From positions 2,235,501 to 2,299,500 of the forward strand of contig CP012816.1 in NCBI GenBank assembly GCA_001936135.1: a stretch of DNA of 64,000 bases. Direction: 5' to 3'. Of the stretch, positions 1 to 9,668 are shown piece after piece. This stretch comes from Saccharomycopsis fibuligera x Saccharomycopsis cf. fibuligera. Taxonomy: Eukaryota > Ascomycota > Saccharomycetes > Ascoideales > Saccharomycopsidaceae. Made by a program: the position numbers and the translations under genes. Within the stretch, counting starts at the first letter, position 1. Each line of letters starts with the position of its first letter. Below the pieces are notes generated by a model. It was not told the DNA's origin and made no database searches. It saw only the letters and a program-made list of their open reading frames with translations.

Positions 1-684
1 ATAAGCCAGCATAATACAGCTCATCTTGGCTTGATTGCATAACGTCGTCTACTGCTATTATATAAATATTAGCGGTACTGGCAGCAATTCATAGTTCATA
101 CACTAGCTACAGCCAATCATATCCTGAATTATCATAATCGTGATACTAGCTATAATAATTATAGCCAGCAGCGATTGACAATATTGCGGCATTCTTTCAG
201 CAGCAAAGCATTCATCGCTTAAGCGCTTCATTTTGTGCCCTTTAAGCATTCAACGACGATAATTCCAACTTTCTAGAGTCTTGTTTGGTCAATCTTGAAA
301 TCACAGATATTGTTTTCTCGGGACCTCGATACGCTTACCGACTACCGAGTTTAGAAAACTAAAGTCTACTAGACACCAAGAATATTTAAATGATCACTGT
401 GCATCAGCATTGATATCGACATTGCCAAACAACAATTTCAATTTCAAATTTAATCAAAAGCAAAGTTTTGCATTCATCATTTTGCAATCGTTCGTTCATT
501 TACCCATTTCACTCACTCATTCTTGATTTTCTGGCGTGCTATAGTCGCATGCTCCAGAATTTTTAATTTTTAAATTTCTTACGGACCAAAAGAAAACAAA
601 ATAAATAAATAACAAGATAATTTTTGTTGCTGACTCCCTGAATCACATCAAACAGCAAGTTAGCCAACAATATCAATAATCACA
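1..684. promoter_or_regulatory. Upstream region of SAL1
   Basis: No gene is visible here. The stretch just before the SAL1 start is A/C-rich, as expected for a yeast leader. A TATA-like TATATAAATATT lies near position 59, too far upstream to assign to SAL1 with confidence. The rest is presumably promoter, possibly also the end of a gene outside the window. Confidence 0.5.
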
Positions 685-2211
685 ATGCCAAATAATACAA
701 CATCCAACTCTACGTCAGATATCGACGATATAGAAATCGAGAGACGGATCCGTGCCCTTTATGAGAAAGCCGACATTAGCAAAAAGGGCAGGATTGATAA
801 AGCCACCCTTACCCAAGCATTCAGAGAAGCAAATCACCCATTAATTAACTCTAACAGTCACATTGAACAGCTTTTTCAGACCATAGATAACAAGCATGAT
901 GATTGGATTGACTATAATGAGTTCAAAACCTACTTCCAGCGAGCAGAACTGGAAATCAAGTCTGCGTTTGATCGGTTGGATAAAGATCATAATGGTTACT
1001 TAACGAGGACAGATTTGAAAAGGTATTTGGAAGACACATTGAACATCAAGGCCAGCAACAGAGATTTCGAAGATTTTTATAAGAACTTGGATAAGGATCA
1101 AGATGGGTTGGTTGACTACAAAGAATGGCGCGACTTGTTATTACTCGTGCCTAGAAATCAAGGCTCGAGATTGAAAACAGTGTACAAGTATTTCAATGAA
1201 GATATTGACTTGAGTTCCGAAGGTGACATGACGGTCATTCATGGGTTCTTGAGAGGATTTGGGTTTTTCTTCAGCGGTGGGGTTGCTGGGGTGGTTTCAA
1301 GAACATGTACCGCCCCATTCGATAGAATTAAAGTGTTTTTGATTGCTAGGGCAGATTTGTCGTCGACTTTTTTGCGCAAAAGACAAGAAATCGCTAAGCG
1401 CAGTTTAACTCATCCACCGTTGGAAAAAATTAAGTCACCATTAATTAAAGCGGCAACTACGTTGTATAGGCAAGGTGGCCTTAAATCATTTTACGTTGGT
1501 AATGGATTAAATTGTTTGAAAGTTTTCCCTGAAGCAGCAATGAAGTTTGGTTCTTTTGAAATTGCCAAAAATTTGTTCACCAAAATTGAAGGGGTACATG
1601 ATAATAACGAATTATCCAAGTTTGCCACTTACATAGCTGGTGGGTTTGCCGGTATGGTTTCGCAATTCACTGTTTATCCGGTAGACACTCTCAAGTACAG
1701 AATTCAGTGTGCTCCGTTACAGGATAAAGGCAAAGGGGTCATCTTGAGAACTGCTAAAGATATGTACAAGGAAGGTGGCTTCAAGCTTTTTTACCGTGGG
1801 ATTCTTCTCGGGGTAACGGGAATTTTCCCTTACGCCGCCATTGACTTGGGTACATTCACCACTATCAAGAAATTTTTGATTCATAGACAAGCTGCCCGTG
1901 AGGGAAAAAACGAAGATGAGATCAAGTTAAGCAATTTCGTGGTGTTGCCTTTAGGTGCATTCTCGGGTACAGTAGGAGCATGCGTAGTGTATCCTATTAA
2001 TTTGCTTAGAACTAGATTGCAGGCCCAGGGGACATTTGCTCATCCTTATAGATACCATGGTTTCAAAGACGTGTTTAAACAGACAATACAGAGAGAAGGA
2101 TACCCAGGGTTGTATAAGGGATTAGTGCCTAACTTAGCCAAGGTGATTCCTGCTGTTAGTATAACGTATTTGGTTTTTGAAAACATGAAGAGTGCATTGA
2201 AGCTTGAATGA
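685..2211 (+). CDS. SAL1: Calcium-regulated mitochondrial ATP-Mg/Pi carrier (Sal1)
   Basis: This is a 508-residue inner-membrane carrier with an N-terminal calcium-sensing half, the layout of SCaMC/Sal1 proteins that exchange ATP-Mg for phosphate across the mitochondrial inner membrane. Four EF-hands are visible: a degenerate one around residues 30-41, then 68-79, 99-110 (D-K-D-H-N-G; Asp at position 12) and 136-147 (canonical D-K-D-Q-D-G ending in Glu). Three mitochondrial carrier repeats follow from about residue 190, with signature motifs PFDRIK, PVDTLK and PINLLR. Length is close to Sal1. The ATG at 685 is the first in an A/C-rich leader. Codon 89 (949-951) is CTG and would be Ser under the clade's code. 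The gene stands alone; RRT14 follows about 1 kb downstream on the same strand. Confidence 0.93.
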   Translation: MPNNTTSNSTSDIDDIEIERRIRALYEKADISKKGRIDKATLTQAFREANHPLINSNSHIEQLFQTIDNKHDDWIDYNEFKTYFQRAELEIKSAFDRLDKDHNGYLTRTDLKRYLEDTLNIKASNRDFEDFYKNLDKDQDGLVDYKEWRDLLLLVPRNQGSRLKTVYKYFNEDIDLSSEGDMTVIHGFLRGFGFFFSGGVAGVVSRTCTAPFDRIKVFLIARADLSSTFLRKRQEIAKRSLTHPPLEKIKSPLIKAATTLYRQGGLKSFYVGNGLNCLKVFPEAAMKFGSFEIAKNLFTKIEGVHDNNELSKFATYIAGGFAGMVSQFTVYPVDTLKYRIQCAPLQDKGKGVILRTAKDMYKEGGFKLFYRGILLGVTGIFPYAAIDLGTFTTIKKFLIHRQAAREGKNEDEIKLSNFVVLPLGAFSGTVGACVVYPINLLRTRLQAQGTFAHPYRYHGFKDVFKQTIQREGYPGLYKGLVPNLAKVIPAVSITYLVFENMKSALKLE

Positions 2212-3195
2212 TTCAAAGCGTACCGGATGTTTATTTTGGCATCTGATTGCTGTTTTTCAATTTTATATTTGCTTAATTTTAGCTCGTTGTGGCTCGTTTT
2301 CCTTCTTCTTTGGCTTTCAGAACAGTTCCAATTTTATGGGTTTGAAGATTGCGAATAGTAGGAAACTGCGTTCAGTTCTTGTTTTCCCTTTATCACATTA
2401 TTGCACCACTACACCATCTCATTTTACATTAAACATTTAAAAAAATTCTGTTATCTACTTTTTTTTTCGCTTTTTTTTCCTTTTGTCTCTGCGGATTCCA
2501 TCTTGTCTTGTTGCTTTTTTACAGTTCTGCTCTCTTAATCTCTCACATGTTGCAGTGTTTTTAGAATCATCCTAATACTGTTATACTGTGTGTTGCATAA
2601 TCCTATCTAGAATCTACTTCCTATTCTACTCGTTATATCTCTGCCTAACTCTATCTAATATTTTACAGACTAATCAAATTGATTAACTTCTAGATATATT
2701 CATATTTCTTTAGTTACTAGACTATCTTTAACACAAATGTATTCACTATTCATTAGTTTCTACTAAGCTTCTAGTTTTCCTACTTCTACGTCGACACTTC
2801 TTTTCTTCCTGTCCACTATTCATAATGGCAATTGCAATTGCATTAGCAGCCACCATATTATCTTCAAATTAAAGTCAACTGCACATTTAAGATTTAATCT
2901 TCTGTTTTGAAAAAGTTGTTTATTGCAAACGTTGAACTGTTCTGTCCAGATGAATACTTGTGATTTGATGCACTTGCTATGTGTGCGTGCGTGTAGTAGC
3001 TAGTGGTTGTTTTGTTTCCATGCAGGCGGTAGCAAAACGAAAAAAAAAAATCACAACTATTAGCACTGCTCATCTTGAAATTTTTTTTTTTACTATTGGT
3101 GTACATAGATCGTTGCCTACAGGTCAATATTACATTCTCTCAAAAGGCAAAACTACAAATTTATAATAACGCACTGTAAACAAGGAGGCAAAAAA
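2212..3195. promoter_or_regulatory. SAL1 3' region and RRT14 promoter
   Basis: This is a T-rich SAL1 3' flank followed by the RRT14 promoter. I see no credible gene: the short open frames are T/A-rich and unlike any family I know. The one recognisable element is the PAC/RRPE-like pair at 3068-3086, listed separately. Confidence 0.6.
3068..3086. promoter_or_regulatory. PAC-like and RRPE-like elements
   Basis: GCTCATC at 3068-3074 is the reverse complement of the PAC core (GATGAGC). One base later TGAAATTTTTT at 3076-3086 resembles the RRPE element (TGAAAAATTTT). Adjacent PAC and RRPE sites mark ribosome-biogenesis promoters in yeasts. The pair lies about 110 bases before the RRT14 start, which fits that gene's proposed role. 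This rests on motif matching only. Confidence 0.5.
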
Positions 3196-3894
3196 ATGGC
3201 ATTTAAATCAAAAAGCTCCAAGCTTCAAGCAAACTCCTCGATAAACAAGCTCCTCACTAACGTACTACCAACGGCCCAACCAATAAGTCTGAGCTCCCGC
3301 AGCTCGACCAAGCAGAATAATAGTTCATCATCAGCAAATGTGGCTATCCAGTCATTAAATGAGACTTTCTATGGGCTTGAACAGGCAAGTTTGAATCCTG
3401 ACCAACTTGCCAAATTGAAGAAAAAGAACAAGTTGCAGAAAAAGCACGCGATAAGGAAGAATTTGGATACAAAGTCAAGAATCGAAAAGGCAGCGAAGAT
3501 GGATATTATTAGAAAACAAATCAATAAAGTGAACCAAAACAAAAATAGCAAAGACAACAAAGACAGTAGTATAGGCCAAAACCTTGATTATCAGCTCACT
3601 GCGGAGGAAAAAAAATTGATTAATTCAACAATTGATAACAGTGTGAAGTTGGTCAAATCATGGGACAAACCAGAAGACAAAGCATCCGAACTTCGTAGAT
3701 TGGAAGAAGAGATTATTGCTTTAAAGAATGAGAAGTTTAAAGCTCGTGATGCTAGATTGGGCAAGAAGAGAGTGAAGGAAGTGAAAATGGGTGCATCAAA
3801 GAGTAATCGTGACGGTAGAAGCTTTGCTTACCCTGGGTTGACTCCGGGGTTGGCACCTGTGGGATTGGATGATGACGATGAGGATAGCGAGTGA
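3196..3894 (+). CDS. RRT14: Rrt14-like nucleolar protein, regulator of rDNA transcription
   Basis: This is a 232-residue, strongly basic, Lys-rich protein. The clearest link to Saccharomyces Rrt14 (about 206 residues) is the C-terminal motif YPGLTPGLAPVGL followed by a short Asp/Glu tail, which is almost identical there. The N-terminal segment SINKLLTNVLP and the conserved SWD residues in the middle also match the family. The central part (about residues 70-210) is predicted helical and charged, with runs of Lys. Rrt14 is nucleolar and was found in a screen for rDNA transcription regulators; its biochemical role is unclear. The ATG at 3196 follows a run of A. A PAC/RRPE-like pair upstream agrees with co-regulation with ribosome-biogenesis genes. 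Confidence 0.85.
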   Translation: MAFKSKSSKLQANSSINKLLTNVLPTAQPISLSSRSSTKQNNSSSSANVAIQSLNETFYGLEQASLNPDQLAKLKKKNKLQKKHAIRKNLDTKSRIEKAAKMDIIRKQINKVNQNKNSKDNKDSSIGQNLDYQLTAEEKKLINSTIDNSVKLVKSWDKPEDKASELRRLEEEIIALKNEKFKARDARLGKKRVKEVKMGASKSNRDGRSFAYPGLTPGLAPVGLDDDDEDSE

Positions 3895-5055
3895 TGTGAT
3901 GGGTACTCAAAAAGACAGACTGGTCAATCTATTTGTTATTATTATTCTATTATACTGTTTGTTTTTTTGTTTGTATTTTTGGTTTTTTCGGCATGCTAAT
4001 GTCTCAGGCTTGATTGTTTGCTTACTGTTTCATGTAATTTATTGTTTATCAATACCGTATCTTGGTGATTATCAGTTGCGAGTGATATGTAGTGCAGGCA
4101 GTATCATGTGTCAAATAGAGGCTGTGATATTAGTGCAAAGAGGCTGAGACTGTTTGGTGCGAGGCATTGCTAAAATGAAACTACACCAAGCAGGGACTTG
4201 AACACAGAAAGGGGGGCTTTAACATTGTAGTTCCTTAACTAAGATCGGCAATGTCCATGGTTGGCTATTTTGTTCTTTACAGTTGTAAACGTCATATAAA
4301 AGCAAATATCAACGACACAGATCAGATTATTCATGGATGTACTAAAAATCAGTAGCTGACCAGATCATTAAGTTAGTTTTTGTTACCCCTCCTAGCAAAA
4401 AGAACCATTACAAAGGACTAAATTCTCATACATATGCCAGGCTGTGCGTGCAAGTGTGCGTATTGATGGTCGGCTAGTATGTGTGCTTATTTGTCATAGT
4501 TGGTGAGATTCAAAAGCCATGATTTGCAATTTTGTAGGGCTTATACTGGCCGGTGGTTCCTGAACCTAGAGCTCAAATAGCTACAGAACCTGCCTCTATT
4601 CTACTAAACTAAGTAAGCAGTGCTCCGTAACTGACCTGGAATGACAGAAATGTGTTTGCCTGGTGCTGATGTCGTCGGCTGTCATTGTGTGCGTTGTGCA
4701 CCGCGAGTTTCCTTCAGTACAAGCCTCCGGAGAGTAAGGGTTACCCGGAAGTGCTTACAGCCAGCCAAGCTCCCGAGCTTTAGCCAAAGGAAAGCAGAAA
4801 CATAATCACCAACTACACAGCTGCTAAAACTTATTGTACAGTACACCACCACCATTCTCTCTTTATCACGGTGCACACCACAGCTGGCCCTGTTCTGAGG
4901 CACTCATTCGCAGCATTGCGCAATCTTCCCTTCACTCTGCTCTTTTATAGACGCTACATTACACTGTTTCCTCCGGATAGACAACAGTATAAAAATCATA
5001 TATTGCAATATCACATTAATATAACTTTAATACAACACACTAAAATAGAAACCCC
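3895..5055. promoter_or_regulatory. RRT14 3' region and BST1 promoter
   Basis: A T-rich 3' flank runs to about 4140, then comes the tRNA-Asn-like relic (4181-4255), then BST1 promoter DNA. TATAAAAA at 4988-4995, about 60 bases before the BST1 ATG, is the likely TATA element. I find no protein-coding gene. Confidence 0.55.
4181..4255 (-). pseudogene. tRNA-Asn-like relic
   Basis: Read on the minus strand this 75-base stretch has tRNA length and landmarks in tRNA-Asn(GTT) order: a start GACATTG, a D-arm-like GTTAAGG, then eight bases and TGTTAA (the anticodon-loop segment of tRNA-Asn, same spacing), then a nearly intact B box GTTCAAGTCC. Six of seven acceptor pairs can form if wobbles are allowed. 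The anticodon stem does not pair (CTACA against AGCCC), and the T stem and D stem are poor, so this looks like a decayed copy, not a working gene. It could be coincidence; a covariance-model scan would decide. Confidence 0.4.
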
Positions 5056-8000
5056 ATGATAAGCAATAACAATAACGGCTCCAATGCCGGGATACTAAAG
5101 CGACTTGTGCTGGATATCCCCTCATACAAGCGCAACAACTCCTACTTGCAGCTCAAGATTCTCCTAGCATTGGCCCTTGCGGGCCTCAGTCTCTTTTTGC
5201 TAATATTCCAATCCTTCGTCACTAAGCTAGATGGCGCCGATGCTCCAGAGTGTCGTATGTCCTATATGGCGCCAGCGTATGCTAAAGTCCACGGCTTTGA
5301 CCAAACACATACCAAATATGCATCCAAATACTCCCTCTATCTTTATCGTGAGCAGGGCAAAGACGCTAACCCGAGCGAAGACGACAACAACGAACATCAT
5401 CACAAAAATAATAATAACCATGATTTCCTTACTGGAGTGCCCGTGCTTTTCATTCCTGGTAATGCTGGGAGCTATAAGCAAGTCAGGGCATTAGCTGCTG
5501 AATGTGCTAATTTATACGTCGATCAGTATCTCGATAACAATGATGATGATGATGATGATGATGATAACAATAATAGTAATAATAATAATAAAAATAATGT
5601 CAATAGCAATGGAAAAGTAAATCCAAATGCTCGTAATTTAGATTTTTTCACTGCCGATTTTAATGAAGATTTTACCGCATTCCATGGAAGAACACTATTG
5701 GACCAGTCAGAATACTTGAACGATGCAATCAAATTTATACTATCACTTTATCGCAAAGGCAGAAATCCTCCAACATCAGTCATGGTCGTTGGTCATTCAA
5801 TGGGCGGTATTGTTGCAAGAACTATGGTTACTTTGCCCAATTATGTTGAAAATTCTATAAACACCTTTATCACCTTAGCAGCTCCTCATGCTGCTGCACC
5901 AGTCACTTTTGATGGTGATATTATGAAAGTATACAGCTCAATCGACAAGTTTTGGAGAAGTGGGTACGTTAGTGAAAAAAATGCTCCTCGTGCTGATAAG
6001 CAGCTAGTCAGTCTTGCTAGAAGCAGATTGCAGAATGTTTCTTTAATTTCCATCACTGGTGGGTTAATGGACACAGTTTTACCTGCAGATTACACCAGCG
6101 TCAAAGGCTTGATCCCCGAAACTAATGGATTTACAGTATTTACCACCGGTATCCCAGGGGTTTGGACTCCAATTGATCATTTAGCCATTGTGTGGTGCGA
6201 TCAGCTAAGAAAATCATTAGCAAGGGCAATGATTGAAGTGATCAATGTTAAATCACCTCAAAGAACGTATCATTTATCACAGAGAATGAAGTTATTTAGG
6301 TCTAGTTTCTTATCTGGTTTTGAGGATTATGCTGCTAAAGATCATGACGCCACCAATGGTAAAAATGTTCAAATGCAAATTAGATTAAAGGTAGATAATG
6401 ACCAAATCAGTTCAGCAATCCCTGGTGAAAGAACTTTGGTAACTCCGCAGCTTTATCAAAGCAGTAGTGCTTACAAAAAAAGAAGCAGAAACAGCCCAAA
6501 GATAAACTTTTTTTACCTTCCGGAAGAATCTCTAGATACTGAAAAAGCCGAGTATGAATTTACTGCTCTAAGTTCTTTACCATTTGAAAATATTGAAAAA
6601 TTTGGGAAATCAACAAAACCAGTTGCATTATTATGCAGAGAAGCAACTTCAAAAATTTCCAACATGACTGTTGTTGATTTCACTACGGAAACAACCAACA
6701 AGAAAGTGGAACTTGATTGCATTGATGTTTCCACTAGTGCCCATCAAGTGCCAAGATCTGCTAAAAGTACACTTTCTGCTAGTGAATCCTCATTGGGTGG
6801 CAGATTTTCGCCGTATAATGTCCTTCAATTTAATGCTAGCACATTAGCAAATTTTGAACTAGTGGTAATTGGTGAATCTCCTAATTTCTACAGTTTGGAA
6901 AATAGTGATGATTTCGTGATTGCAGATTTGGTCAAGTCAGAATTATCCAACGTTGAAGTGGATGCTAAATTTTGGCAATTTTTTCTATGGGGTGTGGATA
7001 TTCAATTGCCCGCTAGAAGACCATTGGCAGTAGATGTCAAGATTCCTGCTATTTGGAGCAGTTTGGTGGCTTATAAACTCAAGGTTGTTCGAGCCTTTGA
7101 TGCTATTGAAACTGCTGAAGCAGAAAGATTTGGACCATTGATAAGACAATGGATTCCTAGTATTTTTGAAACCAAATGGCTTGTTGGGTCTAATAATGAA
7201 CCAGAAAAATTGATTATGTTGCATGGTGTTGCCCCATTTGTGCCATTTGAAAATGATAAGGACGCATATGCTTTACATCTTCAAGTATGGTCTGATTCCA
7301 TGAGTGTTAAGAATTTATTCACGTTGAGAATTAAGGTGGATATTTTGTCAAGTTTAAGGCTTTTAGTTATGAGATTCAGATTGATTATTGGTGCGCTTCC
7401 AGTGTCGATTGTTGCGTTGGTCATAGGGATCCAATTTTGGCTTTATAATAACTCTGGTACATTTATTTCTTTTGCAGAAGGACTATTGCGGATTTGCAAA
7501 CCAAAATATTTAGCTGGCATTAGTGCTTCTTTGTCAATTTTATCCATTTTGGCTTCAATTCCTGGCTTGCAAAGATTATTTTATCTTCTTGATCCTATTG
7601 GATTGCAATCTCTGGCTGACAATTCATTGGTTTCTGATAATTTGAGCTCAAATCCGTTTTTTCTTGGGTTGGAAGAGGACATGTTTTTTATTTTTGGACC
7701 AATATTTTTTGTTATTTCATTTGGACTTGTTTGTCTAGTTTACTTTTTAGCTGTGCTAATTGCTAATTTTTCAGCATTGGTGTACATCAAGTTGATACAT
7801 AAAGTAATGTTTAGAAAAAATATTGCTAAGTTCAATTTCGCCACGGATGAAATCCTAAAATCGAAACGTCGCGTCTTTGGCACAATATTAATAATTGGGT
7901 CTATACCTGTTTATTTCCCATACCAATTTGCATATGTTATAATTACATTAGTACAAGTTATAGTCTGCATACGATGCGTGATTAAAAGTATGGCATTTGA

Positions 8001-8499
8001 TGTCTCAAATACCATATCTTATGAAAAGCTGAGTTACAAGCGTGACTTGTCCAATTTGAAAAACTACAACATTTCGTTTCTCATGTTGATGCTTTGGATC
8101 TTGCCAATAAATATTCCAGTATTGGTGGTTTTCATTCATAACTTTGCTTTAAAATGGCAAACCCCATTCTCATCACATCATAATTTCCTTGCTATTGTTC
8201 CTATATTTGTGGTTATTGAAAGAAACGTTAGTGGCAAGTTGCCATTACGTGCAGATACAAAATCATTCAAAATAATTACTCAGTTCATTCTTGGCTATTT
8301 TGTGTTTTATGCAGTGATATTTGGTGCCAAGCATGCTTGGTGGTTACACTATTTGCTTAATTTTTTCTGTACTTGGCTAATTTTTGTCAATATGGATATT
8401 TGGAGCCATTATGGAACGTTTGCTAATAATAATAATTTTGAAAGGTCAAAAAGTAAAGCGGATCTCTCATATTTAGGGCTTTCTCCAAAAGTATATTAA
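5056..8499 (+). CDS. BST1: GPI inositol-deacylase (Bst1/PGAP1)
   Basis: This is an ER membrane lipase that removes the acyl chain from the inositol of GPI anchors, needed for efficient ER exit of GPI proteins and for quality control. The 1147-residue protein has an N-terminal membrane anchor (about residues 34-56), then a lumenal alpha/beta-hydrolase domain with the nucleophile motif GHSMGG (Ser248) and the upstream oxyanion-type segment PVLFIPGNAGSYKQVR. A long lumenal region follows. Roughly eight hydrophobic segments fill residues 770-1130. Length is slightly above Saccharomyces Bst1 (about 1029). Part of the excess is an Asp/Asn run (about residues 158-183) inside the catalytic domain. 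The ATG at 5056 is the first in-frame one and follows a TATA box by about 60 bases. Confidence 0.94.
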   Translation: MISNNNNGSNAGILKRLVLDIPSYKRNNSYLQLKILLALALAGLSLFLLIFQSFVTKLDGADAPECRMSYMAPAYAKVHGFDQTHTKYASKYSLYLYREQGKDANPSEDDNNEHHHKNNNNHDFLTGVPVLFIPGNAGSYKQVRALAAECANLYVDQYLDNNDDDDDDDDNNNSNNNNKNNVNSNGKVNPNARNLDFFTADFNEDFTAFHGRTLLDQSEYLNDAIKFILSLYRKGRNPPTSVMVVGHSMGGIVARTMVTLPNYVENSINTFITLAAPHAAAPVTFDGDIMKVYSSIDKFWRSGYVSEKNAPRADKQLVSLARSRLQNVSLISITGGLMDTVLPADYTSVKGLIPETNGFTVFTTGIPGVWTPIDHLAIVWCDQLRKSLARAMIEVINVKSPQRTYHLSQRMKLFRSSFLSGFEDYAAKDHDATNGKNVQMQIRLKVDNDQISSAIPGERTLVTPQLYQSSSAYKKRSRNSPKINFFYLPEESLDTEKAEYEFTALSSLPFENIEKFGKSTKPVALLCREATSKISNMTVVDFTTETTNKKVELDCIDVSTSAHQVPRSAKSTLSASESSLGGRFSPYNVLQFNASTLANFELVVIGESPNFYSLENSDDFVIADLVKSELSNVEVDAKFWQFFLWGVDIQLPARRPLAVDVKIPAIWSSLVAYKLKVVRAFDAIETAEAERFGPLIRQWIPSIFETKWLVGSNNEPEKLIMLHGVAPFVPFENDKDAYALHLQVWSDSMSVKNLFTLRIKVDILSSLRLLVMRFRLIIGALPVSIVALVIGIQFWLYNNSGTFISFAEGLLRICKPKYLAGISASLSILSILASIPGLQRLFYLLDPIGLQSLADNSLVSDNLSSNPFFLGLEEDMFFIFGPIFFVISFGLVCLVYFLAVLIANFSALVYIKLIHKVMFRKNIAKFNFATDEILKSKRRVFGTILIIGSIPVYFPYQFAYVIITLVQVIVCIRCVIKSMAFDVSNTISYEKLSYKRDLSNLKNYNISFLMLMLWILPINIPVLVVFIHNFALKWQTPFSSHHNFLAIVPIFVVIERNVSGKLPLRADTKSFKIITQFILGYFVFYAVIFGAKHAWWLHYLLNFFCTWLIFVNMDIWSHYGTFANNNNFERSKSKADLSYLGLSPKVY

Positions 8500-9668
8500 A
8501 CTGAAATAATGATGAAAATTAACAAAATTAACAAGACAATTCAAACAAAAGAAATTAGGCATTTGATTTTGGCTTTTTTTTTTTTCTTTTTTCTTTTTTA
8601 TCCTCTCAATCATGATATTCAGTTCATCTCATCAACCAGTAACTTTTTCATGTTATTAATTTACCAAAAGTTTTGCTCGTGCTTTAGTTATCATTATTCT
8701 CCTAATTTTCTTATTATTTTTTTCCCTTTGCGATGCTTATTAATTTTTACTCCTTTGTTTGTTTACTCGTCTTTTTATATTTTGCCTATCTTCCTTAATA
8801 TCTGCTACGTTGTTTTCTTTCTCATTTTATTGGCTATTTTTCACATCCTACTAGTTTTTTATTATTGTCTTATTGCGTTGTTTTTGCTATCAATCCAAAC
8901 TGAGCTAGCATACTACCTTTGTCAAGTTGCGATTAGACCTAATCAATCATTCTCATTTAGTTTTATTTTTCTGTGTTTGTTCTCCATTTAATTTCATCAT
9001 GTGCTTATTTTTCCATTCTTTCAACTTGTCTATGTTCCTCACTATTCATTCTCGCTTTTTTGTTTTGTTTTTGTTTTTGATTAAATTGATGCTCAAATGT
9101 TCATCTTTTATTGTACTTCAGTTCACTTAATCTTTTTTTAGGCTTGTATTATCTGTTTTTCAAGCATTATTTATGGTTTACTATATTTGTATCGTATACT
9201 AACTATGTTTGATTGTTTTTTCAATTATGTTTACATTTCAAAGATACCACTTAATCAATAAGTATGTTACTATTGAAAAATTCATGAATCCAGTATGTAA
9301 TGGATCGACCGGTAGGGTCCTGATGCGACCAGTATAACTTCGAGCTAATGAAAGCTAAAACGGTAGGCAGAAAAATTTATTCTTAGTTCAAACAAGTCAA
9401 GTACCTAGTATGAATACCGCTTGATAGTAAATAAATCTTCAATAGCTGACTATATTAAAAGATTTTATTAGGTAAAAGCTTTCATTAGTATTACTAAAAG
9501 GATCTAAAATGCAATGATTACTGCAATAAAATCGCAATCATGTATCTATTTCTAAAAAGAATAGTATCAATCCAATTGCACGCATAACAAAAAAGAATGC
9601 ATCTTAGAGTTTTCTATGCATCGTACATCATTTTACCCCAATCGGCTCATACATAATTTTTAATTATT
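8500..9668. other. Convergent intergenic region BST1 / ARK1-PRK1 kinase
   Basis: Two genes end towards each other here. The first 700 bases are extremely T-rich on the plus strand, giving open frames made almost only of Phe, Leu and Ile; these are composition artefacts. No RNA gene or repeat stands out. It should hold two 3' UTRs and polyadenylation signals. Confidence 0.6.

Noticed and set aside
8509-9130. Phe/Leu/Ile-rich plus-strand frames after BST1
   Set aside because: They are translations of T-rich 3' UTR sequence with no plausible protein family.
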